DNA from: Dioscorea cayenensis subsp. rotundata
Taxonomy: Eukaryota > Streptophyta > Magnoliopsida > Dioscoreales > Dioscoreaceae
Length of the DNA stretch: 64,000 nt
Direction: 5' to 3'
NCBI RefSeq assembly: GCF_009730915.1
Contig: NC_052474.1
Coordinates: 12,683,501 to 12,747,500 of the forward strand
The position numbers were made by a program, and so were the translations under genes. The notes under the pieces are model-generated. The model saw nothing but the letters and a program-made list of their open reading frames with translations. It was not told the DNA's origin and searched no databases. Shown in pieces: positions 23,337 through 35,092 of the stretch (positions are counted from its first letter, which is position 1; each line of letters opens with the position of its first letter).

Positions 23337-23904
23337 GTGATTCCTCCAATTCGGATTATAGGTATTGCTATACGGATTTCCTTGATCCCTCATTGCATTA
23401 CCTACAAAGTCAACTTGTTCCACTGAGGATGTACCACTAATAGGAATCGGGCAATCAGATGGAGCATGTCCCCCACCACACCCAGTGCAACTCGTCATGG
23501 CCGCCACTCTAGGAGAAGTTATAGTGTCTAACTTCTTGCTCAATTACTCAACTTGGGCCGCCAATAAGGTAACTGCATTAATCTCATAAAGTCCGGCTAC
23601 CATCTTTTGGTCCTTGTGTTCCACTGATAACTGTTCATAGCTATTTCTTCGATGAGATGTTGGGCTTCTTTAGGGGTCTTGGTCCCTAAGGTACCTCCTG
23701 CTGCAGCATCAAGTAACTGTTTTATGCTTGGGTTCAACCCACTATAGAAAGTCTGAATGATCAGCCACTCTTGAAACCCATGTTGAGGACATTTCTGCGG
23801 GAAGTCCTTGAACCTAACATGTCTCAAATAAAGACTCCAATTCGGTTTGCACAAATGAAGATATTTCATTCCTAAATTTCACGGATTTTCTGGGAAGGAA
23901 ATAT
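23337..23904 (-). pseudogene. Element C gag, middle part
   Basis: Minus-strand gag segment between the insertions of B and D. Read from 23904: end of the ARYF block, HGFQEWLIIQTFYSGLNPSIKQLLDAAAGG, EEIAMNSYQWNT, then an intact zinc knuckle (CTGCGGGHAPSDC) near 23450-23510 and the GNPYSNTYNPNWRN segment, which continues at 989. Small deletions and a frame change lie near 23590 and 23830. Frame is restored on both sides when B and D are removed with one duplication each. Confidence 0.88.
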
Positions 23905-26900
23905 TGATAAGTGTATAAATGTACATATTTTAGTATATGTATTCCATACTTCTAGCATGTATTTTTATAAGAATTGATGCCCGTTCTATGCTTAATCGTG
24001 TGTTATTTGCTTTGTACGGCACAGAAATGCCACGGAGGACACGAAGATACAATTTGGGCAAAAAAGATAAGAAAACCAGGTAGCGGTAATGTAGAACATT
24101 CACTGTAACAAATTGCTGTAGCCGGAATACTATAGCAGTGGTACCGTAGAGTCGGCCATGTACCAAAATCACTGTAGCTGCCACTCTAGCACCTGCAGAG
24201 TTTTCAAGTCAAAAATTGAACGAGGGTATACGTCCTCAATGCTACCCGGGTTGATTACTGTAGCCATGGAAGAGGATGTGTTTTTTGAAGGCATACTCGC
24301 TCAATGAGGTGCTCATTGAGCCCGTGTAGTTACTGTTTGAGAGCTTTTGTGCACCTTTGCCTACCCCAAACAGGCTCGATGAGGTCCTCATTGAGCCAGT
24401 ATACCACCTCAATAAGGTCCTCATTGAGTCAGTATACCACCCATGTAGAGGCCACTTTGTGAGAGATGTTGGGGAGTGTATGAGGGTATCTTGAAGGCCA
24501 TTTGAGGAACATTTTGGAGGACTCTTGGTAGTCATTACTTAGGAGAGAAAAGGAGAATGAAGACATCAATCTTGGGAGTGTTTTGGCTTGAGGCTTGGAG
24601 AGATCAAGAGCTTGAACTTCAATGGGAGAGTTTCATCATCAAAAGAGGAGGAGCATTCTGCCTTCCTTGGGTTAGAGGAATCGTCATTCAGCTGGTATTC
24701 TTCATCCTCATCATCATTCGGACTAGGGAGTGTCATTTACCCATTTACTTCTTATTTTTGTTGAGTTTGAAATACTTGTTTGTATGATGGCAGACTAGAC
24801 CCCAAGGGCACTGGATGTAGGTGAACCTTGGGGGTCATCATGTATTTAGGTTACTACACTTATATTTGGAATGCATTGGTGTAATTTATGGTTTGGTTTA
24901 TTGTGTTTCATGACTAGAACTATTATGTGAAGAAATCCTTAGTTCTTGTTTGAGTTGTACACATAGACGTGACCTACTCACGTGTACTAGATCGTTAATG
25001 AGCTAAAAAGGGTAATCTTTGACCAACATACCGAGAAATTGGATGTAGGTAGCCCCTCAGAACCATGACAATAAACTTAGGTTAAGTGTATCTTTGTTGC
25101 GTGATCTCTATTCACTTAATGCAATCGTAGGGATATGATTAAGGAGAGATCCTTGTCATCATTTGTACGGGATTAGGGTTTAACCGCCGAGAAATTGGTG
25201 TTGAACTATTGTTGAGGTCCGTCGGTCTAAATCACCTTTGCTATTTTATTCTTATGCATCCACACTGTAATACCCTGAACCTGTAGATAACTGTTGGAAA
25301 ATATATTCAGGGTATTACTACAGTTACAGTAAGATTTTTCTACGGAGTAATCTTGTTGAGAAACACCAAGTGGAAAGAATAAGGACCTAAATGTGAAATT
25401 TTATAAAAGATTTTGGGTTAAAGAGTAATAGAAAAACGATTGATATGAAATGTTTATGGAAACCAAGGACTGAAAGGTAAGGCGGCATATTGTGTTATAA
25501 TTCAGGGACTGTTGGAGAGTTTGTAAGGATCTTTTGGAAATACTATTTCATGATTCAAGGACCATTGATGAACTTTCCAGGCACCTTTTTGTAAGAAATC
25601 ATATTACTAGGCGACTAAAAGAGAATTTCGACTGAAAACATAAGTTAGAAAAATCTAGATTTTGATGGTTTGTTCATCTTCTTCTTCTCCTTCATTTGCT
25701 ACAATAACTAGAGAGAGAGAGAGAGAGATAAAAGAAGAAATAAAAAGGGGAAAAATTGGATATATGAGGTGGAGGACTTGGAGATCATCGGAGGGAGCTC
25801 GGCGGAGTGTTTGGTAAAAGTTAGTTGTTGAAATGATGTATAATGTCTAGTTAAAAAGCTTGAGCAACCAAGCTAGAGTTTTAGTATGTTTTTGTGAGGT
25901 TTGGCTTAGATTTGAATGTTATAACCATGTTAGATTGCTGTGGATGATTTTTGCTTCAAATTCCTTTGGAAAAACCATTGTATTTGAGTTGAATCTAGCG
26001 TAGCATTACTGTAGCACTGAGATTAGGGTTTAGTTTAGTTAATTAAGTTGTTGATGATGATGATTAAGATGTTAATGATGATGGTTGGATTGGAATTGGT
26101 TGGTTTTAGCCAAATTGATTTGATTGGATCAAACCAAGTTGGAATTGAATTGATTGAGTTGGGTTTAATTTGGTTGAGTGGGCTTGATCAAATCAAGTGA
26201 AGAGAATTTGATTTGATTTAATCAAGTTCATTAAATGGATTGGAGTTGGGTTTGGATGAGAATTGGAGTGGTTGGGTTCAATTGAATTGATGTTGGTCTA
26301 AGTTTGATCAAATCAAGTTGTGTGTGGTTGGACTTGAATTGTTTGGTTAAATTGAGTGGGTTAAGACTGATTTGGGCTTGGTTTGGATGTTGGGCTGAAC
26401 CAATTCAAGAAAAATTTGGGTTCGGTTGAACCAAACTGGTTCAACAGATTTTGTACAAGAATTGGAGTTGGTTCAAGGCTGGTTGGTTAGATTGAGGTTG
26501 GTTCAATGAAATTGAGTTTGGTTTAGTGAATTTGAGCTTGGTTCAGTGGAATTGAGGTTGGTTCAGAATGGTATAGCCTAAATTGGGTTCATTTAAATGC
26601 AATTGGAGACCAGTTTAACTATGCAAAGTTGTGTTTTAACCGATTGGAGTAGTCAGATATTGGTTTATTGTATTTTCTTTTTGGTTTAATTGTGATATTT
26701 ATATTTATTTTTATTATGTTATATTGTTAGGTGTTGTTTAGTCTTGGGAGGGAGTTCCAGGTCTAGCAAGGAACCCAAGGGAGACCAGGTGAGTTGGTAG
26801 TGGCTATTATTTTAAATAATTGATTAATTATTATTATTTTGAAATAATTATTTAAAAGCTAGTATTTTGGAAATAATGGTTTAACTATTTCATCTTATTA

Positions 26901-28437
26901 TGTCTAATTGCGTATAATGTTGAAATATATTTATTATTATTTATTTGCCGTTGATGTTCATGACAATCATATTGATACATTAGTTTTGTATAATTATATC
27001 TATTTGCAAATAGTGAAAATACATGTATATGAGATTTAATTATTCGGTTAATGTAATTATTTTTGGACGGTTAGATATGCTTTGATATGGAATGATTTGT
27101 GAAATCATGTGCACGTATTAAAATGTTTTACCGAAAATATTTATGGAACTGGTTTTCATTCCTAGTATAGGAATTGTATCCTGGATTTGGGTTTTCCTGG
27201 TATTATGCATGTATTGTACTGTGAATGTTTGTCCTGGATAAGGACCCTGTGATATGATTTATACAGTTTGTATTATTGCTACATCTACATGTTGGTTTGG
27301 ATGGTGATGGGGGCTAATGCTGACTATTGCAGCAGTGGGTCCCTACAGGCCAGTCTTTAGAGGTGGCGTGGTGGACCTGAGTGTTTATTTTTCCAGATTA
27401 GGTGGGAGCGTAGAGCCCTGATTGGATTATACATCGGGATCCTGGAGTCACCACACGCGACCGATGGGCCAACGTCAAGGGTGCGAAGACCTTGGCGGCT
27501 TCCAACCTAGTTGCGACGGTGGCTAAGTCGGGGAGAGTTTTCAGGCTGTGGATTTGACGACGGTTTTTACATCACTAGCTATTTTGGGTTGTGATGAGGG
27601 GGCGAAGCCCAGCTGCCGCTCTTAGGAGAGCAGTCTCTCACAACAATTTGGATTTTCTTGGAAAATTGGTTTGATGTTGATTTGTGATGAATTCATGTTT
27701 TCAAAAAGCTCATTAAAACTTGTATTTTGCTAGAATTCGGGTATTTGTGAAAGTTGGGAAAATTATTTGAGAGATTGATATCTATATGCTTTATATACAC
27801 TGTATTTAAGTATTTGAAATTATTAAGCCACTACCGGCTAACTGAATGTGTTGTAGTTGCAGGAGCAGGACCCGAGTAGATCACTGTTTGACTATAGAGC
27901 AAGTCAGGGTTGAGTCCAAGATTACAGTGGGTCATATACCTTTCTTTCTATTTGTTATTGTCGTGATCTTGTAGTGGTCGTACCCACAAATTTGAGTAAT
28001 TATATTTGTTGTATTTATGTATTTGAATCCTGTAGTTGGTGTAAAGTTGTAAATTGTGATTTGTAAGTCTAATTTGGTTTCTGAGGGGTGTCAGGTTTCC
28101 AATTAAAATGGATTTTTAACTAATGGGTGCCACATTTACCTCGGTAGAAGGTGTGGGTGTGACACATGCATCATGATGACCCCTCATGGGGATCCTCATC
28201 CCTAGTCCTATTTTTATTATCATTGCTTTTGTGATCTCCTTGCTTGCCTTGAAATTGTTATACTTGTGCTCTATTTACATTCTTGCATGTATTAGAGTAG
28301 TATACCATGCTCAAGTTGCAAGGTTAGATAATAGGTGATGATGAGTAATAGGAGCTCCTTAGCCCCATGGAATACGATCTTTGGGCCCTCGCTCAAGGTA
28401 TTACTTGACGACCCCGTACACTTGCGGGCGACAACCA
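23905..28437 (+). repeat. Element D 5' LTR, split by a 2.9-kb insertion
   Basis: TGATAAGTGT...CAACCA. LTR sequence is 23905-25265 plus 28165-28437; it matches the uninterrupted 3' LTR (35093-36626). It contains CTGTAGC-type octamers (24085-24190) and three palindromes of the CTCAATGAGG...CTCATTGAG type (24299-24440). A 76-aa ORF near 24557 has a counterpart in the other LTR but looks like leader sequence. Confidence 0.9.
25266..28164 (+). mobile_element. 2.9-kb TG...CA insertion in element D's LTR, probable solo LTR of another Ty3/Gypsy family
   Basis: Starts TGTAATACCC and ends GGGTGTGACA. Left flank CACAC (25261-25265), right flank CATGC (28165-28169); the empty site in the sister LTR reads CATAC, so each copy differs by one base from the original. 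No ORF, primer site or polypurine tract inside. It contains a (GA)n run at 25711-25728, a G/T-rich, C-poor stretch (26040-26620) with 20-bp tandem units at 26498-26573, and a GC-richer block at 27410-27640. Terminal sequence and length fit LTRs of the Del/Tekay chromovirus type, but the family assignment is inference. Strand is set by convention. Confidence 0.75.
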
Positions 28438-28443
28438 AGTTTT

Positions 28444-28463
28444 TGGCGCCGTTGCCGGGGAAC
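28444..28463 (+). other. Primer-binding site of element D (tRNA-Asp)
   Basis: TGGCGCCGTTGCCGGGGAAC. The first 18 bases match the tRNA-Asp 3' complement, as far as I can tell without mismatch. Confidence 0.92.
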
Positions 28464-28619
28464 TTAAGGAACTCTAGGAAACTTCTAGCTTATTGCTCTA
28501 ACCATTTTTCTTTTCTTTTTTATTTCTTCTTTTCCTATGTCTTATTTCTTTTTGAGCTTAACTTTATTTATCTTTATTGACTTTGCAAGGTACTGTGCAA
28601 GACACGAGCAAATCCATCA

Positions 28620-31177
28620 AATTTAGTGGCACAAGACAGTGAAATTGAGAGAACCTTGCATCTGAGACTTTGAGAAGTGGGTGAAAGCACTAGTGAAAGA
28701 AACATCAAAGTTGAAGATGCAGAATCTGTAAACATGGCTGAAGAAAGACGTACTTTATCCTAATATGACAGGCCACAATTTACGGGCGAAGAATTTAGTG
28801 TGCAAGCGCCATCCATCGCCACAAATAATTTTGAGATCAAGGCAAGCACCATCTGCATGGTCCAAAATTTAGTCCAATTTAATGTTCTTGCAAATGAAGA
28901 TGCCCATGATCATCTTTCCCGTTTCCTTCAAATCTGTTCTACCTTCAAGATAAACGGGGTAACTGACAATACGATCTGGCAACGATTATTCCCTTTCAGT
29001 TTGAGAGATGGAGATACTGGTGGCTCATATCCTTACCGCCGGGGTCGATCAAACCATGGAAATATTTGGTGGAAAAATTTTTGGGAAGGTACTTTCCTCC
29101 TAGCAAAGTGGCGAAGCTATGGCAAGAAATTTCGGCATTCAAACAAGGAGAGTCGGAGACATTATTTGAAGCTTATGAGAGATTTGAAGACCTCCTACAA
29201 AGATGCCCCCATCATGGCTTTGCTTCTTGGATGCGGGTTCAGATCATCTGTAACGGGTTGAATTATGCAACTCATCAATTAATTGATGCCGCAGCGGGTG
29301 GATCTCTTAGTAAAAAGTACCTCGATGAGGCCGAGCAACTCCTTGAATCAATTGCAAGCAATGAGTCTCATTGGGCCTCAGGAGGTGCACCACAAAAAGG
29401 GGCCTAAATTTATGAAGTCAATGCTAATGATGCTTTTGCCGCAAAGGTTGATGTGTTATCTCGAAAGCTAGACATTCTCATCGGTAGTAGCTCGAAGTCA
29501 GAGTCGGTGATGAGTTGTAGCACTTGTGGTGAAGGGCATGTAGTCACCCAATGTCCTATTGCTAATTCCTCTGTCACCCCAATTGAGAATGTTGATTATA
29601 TTGGGGAATAAAGTCCACAAGGGAATCCTTACAGCTCGACTTATAATCCTAGGTGGAAATACCACCCAAACATTTCATGGAATCAAGGGCAACAACAAAA
29701 AGCTGCACCACCTCCACAAGGTACCCAAATGCAACAACCAGTGCTAAAGAAGAGGTTCATTACTGAAGATGTACTTGCCAAGTTCATGATTGACACCGAA
29801 TCAAGATTCAATAGCATAACTAGAAGTATGGATACTCAGTTCAGTAAGGTGAATGCTCAGCTTGCTCAATATGCCCGACAGGTCAATGAAATTGGCTCAA
29901 TTTTGCGGAACCTTCAATCTTCTGTACAGTCCCTCGAGCACCAAGTTGGACAGCTTGCTAAAGCAAATTCTGAGCGACCTTCAGGCAGTCTTCCTAGCAA
30001 CAGTGAGGAGAACCCAACAGAGCACTTGAAGGTCATTGTCCTTAGAAGCGGGAAACATGTTAAGACAAGGATCGGATTTGACCCAAGTGTCAAGGAGACT
30101 AGGGTAGCCGAAGTGGAAGACCCTAACATAGTGGAGAAAGTTATCGAGAAAAACAAGCAAAGTGGAGATAAGGAAAGTCCAAAAAAGGGTACATCAAAGA
30201 CGTTTGAATACAAACCTCCAATTCCCTATCCGACTAGATTGAAACAAGATAAGGAGGATGCTCAATTCAGAAAATTTATCAACATCTTCAAGCAACTCCA
30301 AATAAACATTCCGATTGTGGAAGCTTTAACTCAAATGCCCAAGTATGCCAAGTTTCTGAAGGAATTGCTAATAAACAAGAGAAAATTAGAAGCAGAGGGC
30401 ACAGTTGCACTCACGGGAAATTGGTCGACCATTTTGGAGAAGAAGCTCCCACAAAAATTGAAAGATCCGGGAAGCTTCATAATTCCATGTGTACTTGAGG
30501 GTGGAGTTCAAGAAAATGCACTAGCAGACTCGGGGGCAAGCATTAATGTTATGCCCTATACCATGTATGTGAAGCTTGGTCTTGATGAACTTAGACCCAA
30601 GAGAATGATTTTACAATTGGCGGATAGGTCAACAAGGAAGCCTCGTGGGATTGTAGAAGATGTGATTGTCCGGGTGGACAAATTTGTGTTTCCTGTGGAT
30701 TTTGTTATCATGGATGTTGATGAAGATGTGGAGACACCGTTGATTCTTGGTCGGCCATTCCTCATTACTTCCGGTGCCCTAATTGATCTTAAAGGAGGAA
30801 AATTAACATTAAGAGTTGGTGAGGAAGAAGCAGTGTACACTTTACCAGCGGCCATGAAACACTCTTTAAACCATGATGGCTTGCTTTATTTTGTTGATGA
30901 AACTGAACTTTTAATTTCTGATTGTGTGCAAGAGGTGCTATCATTAAACCCATTGGATGAGTACTTAGGAGAGCTAGGAAATGAAGATCAAGAAGAACCT
31001 CACTCTCCTCTTTCAAGTCCTAATTTGAAGAAACCAAAGGAGAAGGTTATGTGTACTATTGCCAAAGAAAAAGAAAAGAAAGATTCAATGTTGAAAAAAT
31101 TTTGGAAGGAGGTCCGGGGAAAGAAGAAGAAAGGTATCATTCACTCCCATCCAACACCTCAAGAAAAGAAGGTATAA
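28620..31177 (+). pseudogene. Element D gag-protease, broken in the capsid, intact in the protease half
   Basis: Athila gag-protease. N-terminal region 28620-28799 (SEIERTL motif, one stop), capsid 28800-29407 (LANEDAHDHLSRFLQICSTFKING; ETLFEAYERFEDLLQRCPHHGF; ICNGLNYATHQLIDAAAGG) with one frameshift near 29010. Stops at about 29405 and 29608. The zinc knuckle CSTCGEGHVVTQC (near 29520-29558) is complete. From 29729 to 31177, 482 codons are open: gag C-terminus (FITEDVLAKFMIDTE, coiled-coil-like), linker (VLRSGKHV), protease with ADSGASINVMPY near 30520-30560 and ILGRPFL near 30750. A tail of about 130 residues follows, ending in a basic cluster (KKFWKEVRGKKKKG). Most Athila polyproteins run on into RT here; this one stops. 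Confidence 0.92.
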
Positions 31178-31300
31178 TCTCCACGTATTTTCACTCATGA
31201 AAAATGTGAAGTTTACTCATTGATGTCCTTGAATTTACCGGGAAGAAACACCAATAATTTGAAGATGACCGGGGGAAATTTATAATTATTTGAACTCCCG

Positions 31301-31367
31301 TAAGGTAAGTGAAAAGGTACATCAAGCTTGTGATGTTAAACAAGCACTTCTTGGCAGGCAACCCAAG
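31301..31367 (+). promoter_or_regulatory. Splice-donor-like site and CTTGG/CCAAG hairpin after gag-protease (element D)
   Basis: TAAG|GTAAGTG (cut after 31304) is a full plant 5' splice-site consensus. The hairpin at 31350-31367 has arms CTTGGC and CCCAAG with one mismatch, around AGGCAA. Confidence 0.6.
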
Positions 31368-31678
31368 CATTCAGAGGTTTACTTTCATGTTTGTGTGTTC
31401 TTTGTGTTCATGTTCTTGTCATTTTTCATATTTTCTTATAGTTTTTAATTTGAATAAGTCCATGCTCTCATTATTTTGTTTATCATGATCATTGTCCATG
31501 TGGTTATTTGCCTGATTTTATTGTTGAGTTGCACTTGTTTGGGCTATCATTTCATGTGTTAGATCGAAACTTTGAACCATTATTTCATGGTGGAGATGAT
31601 CTTAGAACATTTTGTAACCATGGACATGTATTTGGAGAAGCAAATAAGACTTTAAAACATGTTTTTAGAGCTTTACTA

Positions 31679-31890
31679 CCTCAATGAGCTGCTCATTGAG
31701 GCCGTGAGAAAAATCCAGAAACTTTTAACTAAACTATACGGCCTTAATGAGCTGCTCATTGAGGCCGTCAAGCCCATCCCGAAAATTTAAACTAAGCGTT
31801 ACGGCCTCAATGAGCTGCTCATTGAGGCCATCAAGAAAATTCAGAAACTTTTGGTTGCTTTATACAGCCTCAATTAGCTGCTCATTGAGG
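31679..31890 (+). repeat. Four 63-bp tandem repeats, each with a 23-bp palindrome (element D)
   Basis: Palindromes start at 31679, 31742, 31805 and 31868, exactly 63 bp apart. Each has arms CCTCAATGAG and CTCATTGAGG around CTG; copies 2 and 4 carry one change. The interspersed 40 bp is also repeated (a GAAACTTTT phrase). The same palindrome type occurs three times in this element's LTRs (24299-24440; 35388-35520). Confidence 0.88.
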
Positions 31891-32412
31891 CCGTATGGAC
31901 TCTTATTTTTCATGTGAATGTTGCCAACTTGTCTCTCTCTTCACTCTCCTTCTTCTCCAACCGAGCCCTACCTTCCATGATCTATCTCTCCATGGCCGAA
32001 CCTCACTAAATATTGTTCTAAATCATCTCCTCATCTCCTTGGGTAGTAGATCTAGTGTTTGTCTTCACACTCCACTCAAGTGTTTTCAAATTTTTGTTGG
32101 TAAGAAGCTTGTTGTGATGAAATTTTTCTTTTCTTTTCTTCTTGCTTTCTTGATCCTTTGTGTGGATTGTTTCAAGCTTTTAGCTTGTATTGTGTGGTAT
32201 GAACATCATGTCTTTGAATTATCTCGAATTTATGTACAAATATTTTTTGAATTCATGATGAGGGGAAGCTCTTGCAAATAGTGTCCATACGGGCTTCGTT
32301 TGCCTATATGGATCCTATTCACTTCAATTTCTTCATGTTTTATCCATTTTTATGCCACATTATGCATTCTCTTGGATTCCTTTCATTCTTATTTGAATTT
32401 TTATTGATGTAG
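31891..32412 (+). other. T/C-rich spacer before the env-like ORF of element D, acceptor-like 3' end
   Basis: A 128-aa hydrophobic ORF at 31895-32281 has no counterpart in the other elements, so I treat it as chance in pyrimidine-rich sequence. The stretch ends TTTTTATTGATGTAG (AG at 32411-32412) two bases before the env-like ATG, consistent with a 3' splice site. Confidence 0.5.
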
Positions 32413-32414
32413 GA

Positions 32415-33640
32415 ATGCCACACATCAAGAAACTCGCTTCTAAACAGCCGAAGCACAAATCTCACACCCCCGATGAACCTCGCTTCTCTTCTTCTCTCCA
32501 CAAGACCCGTTATGAAAGTTTAAAAACTAAACCATTTGCTACTTTTCGGCATATTGATTGGAGTGTTCTTGGAGAACTTGGGTTGGATGAGCAAGTAAGA
32601 GATTTATTTTCTTGCAATGGTTGGATGGAATTATTCTCCATTGATCAACGTAATTTTCGCCAACTTACGTTGGAAGTGTTGAGCACATTTGAGGCGAGGC
32701 AAGATGAGAGGAGTATTCTCATTCGGCGACTGGATGCCATTAAATTCCAAGCTTTTGGGAAGATTCATGCAATGAACCACATGGAATTTCTGAAATACAT
32801 AGGAATTTATGATGATGAGTTCATTAGCGCTTCATTGCTTAATCGGCCCCGCATTGATTATCCACTGGCATGAGTGCAAGCAAGTATTGGTATTCTTTAG
32901 CGCCAAGTGCCACCACAAATACGCGGAAGGTTACTCGTATGGTGGACCCCCTCCATAGATACATTCATCCTCTCATTACCCGCTCTATTGGAGGTCAGCA
33001 AGATAGCACAAGTGTAGTTACACAATCCGACTTGTTGACCATGTACGCCATCCTTGAGGAGTATCCTATCCATCTTGGGCATCTTGTCACTGAATCATTC
33101 ATTCATCTGCCTCAGTTTGTTCGTCTGGGAGCTATCTTTGCAGGGCCCTACATCACAAGATTGATTCAAGGCATGAATTTGTTGGACCGTACTTGAGGAA
33201 TGACTATGGTCGGGGAGGTGGCACCTCTTGGAGCACCTGTCCTGCGAGCAATTGGTTTGTTACAGAAGAAGAGTGGCACATGCAGACTTGCTTCACACTT
33301 GACCACGGGAGAATCTAGTCAGCATGACAACGGTCAATCAGAGTCTGAATCTGATGGAGCACCCACTCAGGGGCCTCGTGGCACTTCATTCCTTTTAGAC
33401 TTCGACTCTAGATTAAAGACTATGGAGGATGACATTCAGGCTATTCGTCATGAGCAGCACGAGATGTAAGGATAGATTTACTAGGTTTTAGAGGGTCAGC
33501 GCCAGCTCATAGAGCATTTCTAGCAGTTTGTCATCTCCTCCCGTGGATCATCCTCAAAGGCTACTACTGCTTCCTGCTCTATTCCCCCGCCACCTGCAGC
33601 GCATTTGATGATATATTTCATTTCTGAGCATGGACACTTG
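32415..33640 (+). pseudogene. Element D env-like ORF (ATHILA ORF-1 type), nearly complete
   Basis: Starts ATG 32415 two bases after the acceptor-like AG. The N-terminus is basic (MPHIKKLASKQPKHKS). Conserved blocks: DWSVLGELGLDEQVRDLF, LTLEVLSTFEA, RLDAIKFQAFGKIHAMN, YIGIYDDEF. One frameshift near 32870, then ITRSIGGQQDSTSVVTQSDLL, EEYPIHLGHLVTESFI, FAGPYITRLIQGMNLLDRT, a stop at 33194-33196, then a segment in the same frame (GLLQKKSGTC; a coiled-coil-like LKTMEDDIQAIRHEQHEM) ending at a stop near 33469, with weaker homology to about 33640. The least damaged env-like copy apart from A. No transmembrane segment is seen. Confidence 0.82.
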
Positions 33641-35052
33641 TTTTTATTTCTGCAGTTTGCTTATTTCGACTTTACTTTTGATGCAGGTGTGTTTGTTTGG
33701 TTTGAATAAGTTGGGGAGGGGATGCCCTACCAACCTTGTGTAGAACTTTACTACTCTTTATCTAGTATTTACGTGTTTCGACTACTCCCTAGTATTTATT
33801 TTTGAAATCTTAATTTTTGTTTGGAATGATGATGCCCCTTTATGCCTTGCAGGGCATTAAGGGAGCTTGGTGAGCCTCTCCACATTCAATGGAAGCCGGA
33901 CCCGACATGAAAAGCTTGCAACAACTTTTGTTTGGGTCATATCTCACCGTGTGCACAAGAATAAACTGGGGAAGTTCATTCCACCCTCCTCCATTGTTTT
34001 CATTGCATATATTATTATGTTTTTCATGGCTAGTGTACATTGGGGACAATGTACAACACTAGGTGTGGGGATGGGTGTATTGTATGTATTAGGGTTATTG
34101 TTTGCATGCTAGTGTTACCCATGATGGCTTGTTCATTATTGCAAGACTATTATAGCATGGATTAATGATTGATTTGAGTTACATATTTGTTGTTGTACTC
34201 TATTGAATCATGTTTCACCTCTAGTATTGTCTTGTGCACTGAATCTTGTGTTGATGCCCTGGGAATAACCAACATGACTACTCTATCTCTCTTGATTACT
34301 TAACACACAACTTTGAGTATTTGGTCTTAGAGTATTAAGTTCTTTCATTTAATGAACTCTTAAGAACTTCTAAGTCTTGTTGAGCTAGCTCTAGTTTTGT
34401 GGCATGTAGAGTAGTCTAAGGAAATAATTTAGTGTGAATGTGAAAAAACAAATATGAAAAAAATGAAAGAGAAAAAGAAAAATGAGTCTATGTCAGTATT
34501 GCTCGACTAATGAGGCATGAATGCGTCTATGTAGACTGTAATCGAGTAGTTGGGTGCCTTTTGTGCCTAACTAGCATGTGCACCCTCCAGAAAGATTTCT
34601 TTGTGCAGTCTATGTTAGCCGGACTTGAAAAAAAATAGAAAAAAATGAAATGAAATGAAAATAAAAACCCTAGTGATCTTTTTTGGCTACCTACTAGAGG
34701 CTTTGAGAAGAAAAGGGATTTAGTTCAAGTTCAGGACTTAGAAGGATCTTACTTGCTCATTGAAGTAGCACTTAGCATTTTAAGACTTAGTACTCTTTGC
34801 ATGGGGAGTGATTAGCATCTAGAGCTGTACTGATTGAAGTAAGTAGGCTAGACCAGGTCAGGGTAGATGAAATACAAGATTCACACACATGGCACAGACA
34901 TATAAGAGATGAGACAGGATCTTTCTTTTGTGCTTAATGTTTGTAAATCATTATCTATATATCATTTTCCAATGCTTGTAGAGTCTTGCATTTATATAAG
35001 ACAGAGGTAATACATTTAGCCACTTATCATTATCTTTGTTTTTCATGACGTG
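33641..35052 (+). other. 3' non-coding region of element D with secondary hairpin/G-tract module (34034-34074)
   Basis: No ORF. Stem TGTACATTG (34034-34042) and CAATGTACA (34047-34055), loop GGGA, followed by TAGGTGTGGGGATGGG (34059-34074). Two A-rich tracts (34440-34490, 34625-34670) flank a stem-like pair of repeats (GTCTATGTAGACTG; GCAGTCTATGTTAGCC). Confidence 0.7.
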
Positions 35053-35092
35053 TTTGCTTGGGGACAAGCAAATGCTTAGGTGTGGGGATATT
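35053..35092 (+). promoter_or_regulatory. Hairpin and polypurine tract at the 3' LTR of element D
   Basis: Perfect stem TTTGCTTG (35053-35060) and CAAGCAAA (35065-35072), loop GGGA, then TTAGGTGTGGGGATATT against the LTR start. Confidence 0.8.

Noticed and set aside
24557..24787. 76-aa ORF in D's 5' LTR with an 82-aa counterpart at 35626-35874
   Set aside because: Present in both LTRs because the LTRs are copies; no start context, no known domain, likely leader sequence.
31895..32281. 128-aa ORF with hydrophobic segments in element D, possible signal or membrane protein
   Set aside because: T-rich spacer between palindromes and acceptor-like site; the equivalent region of I and J has no similar ORF.
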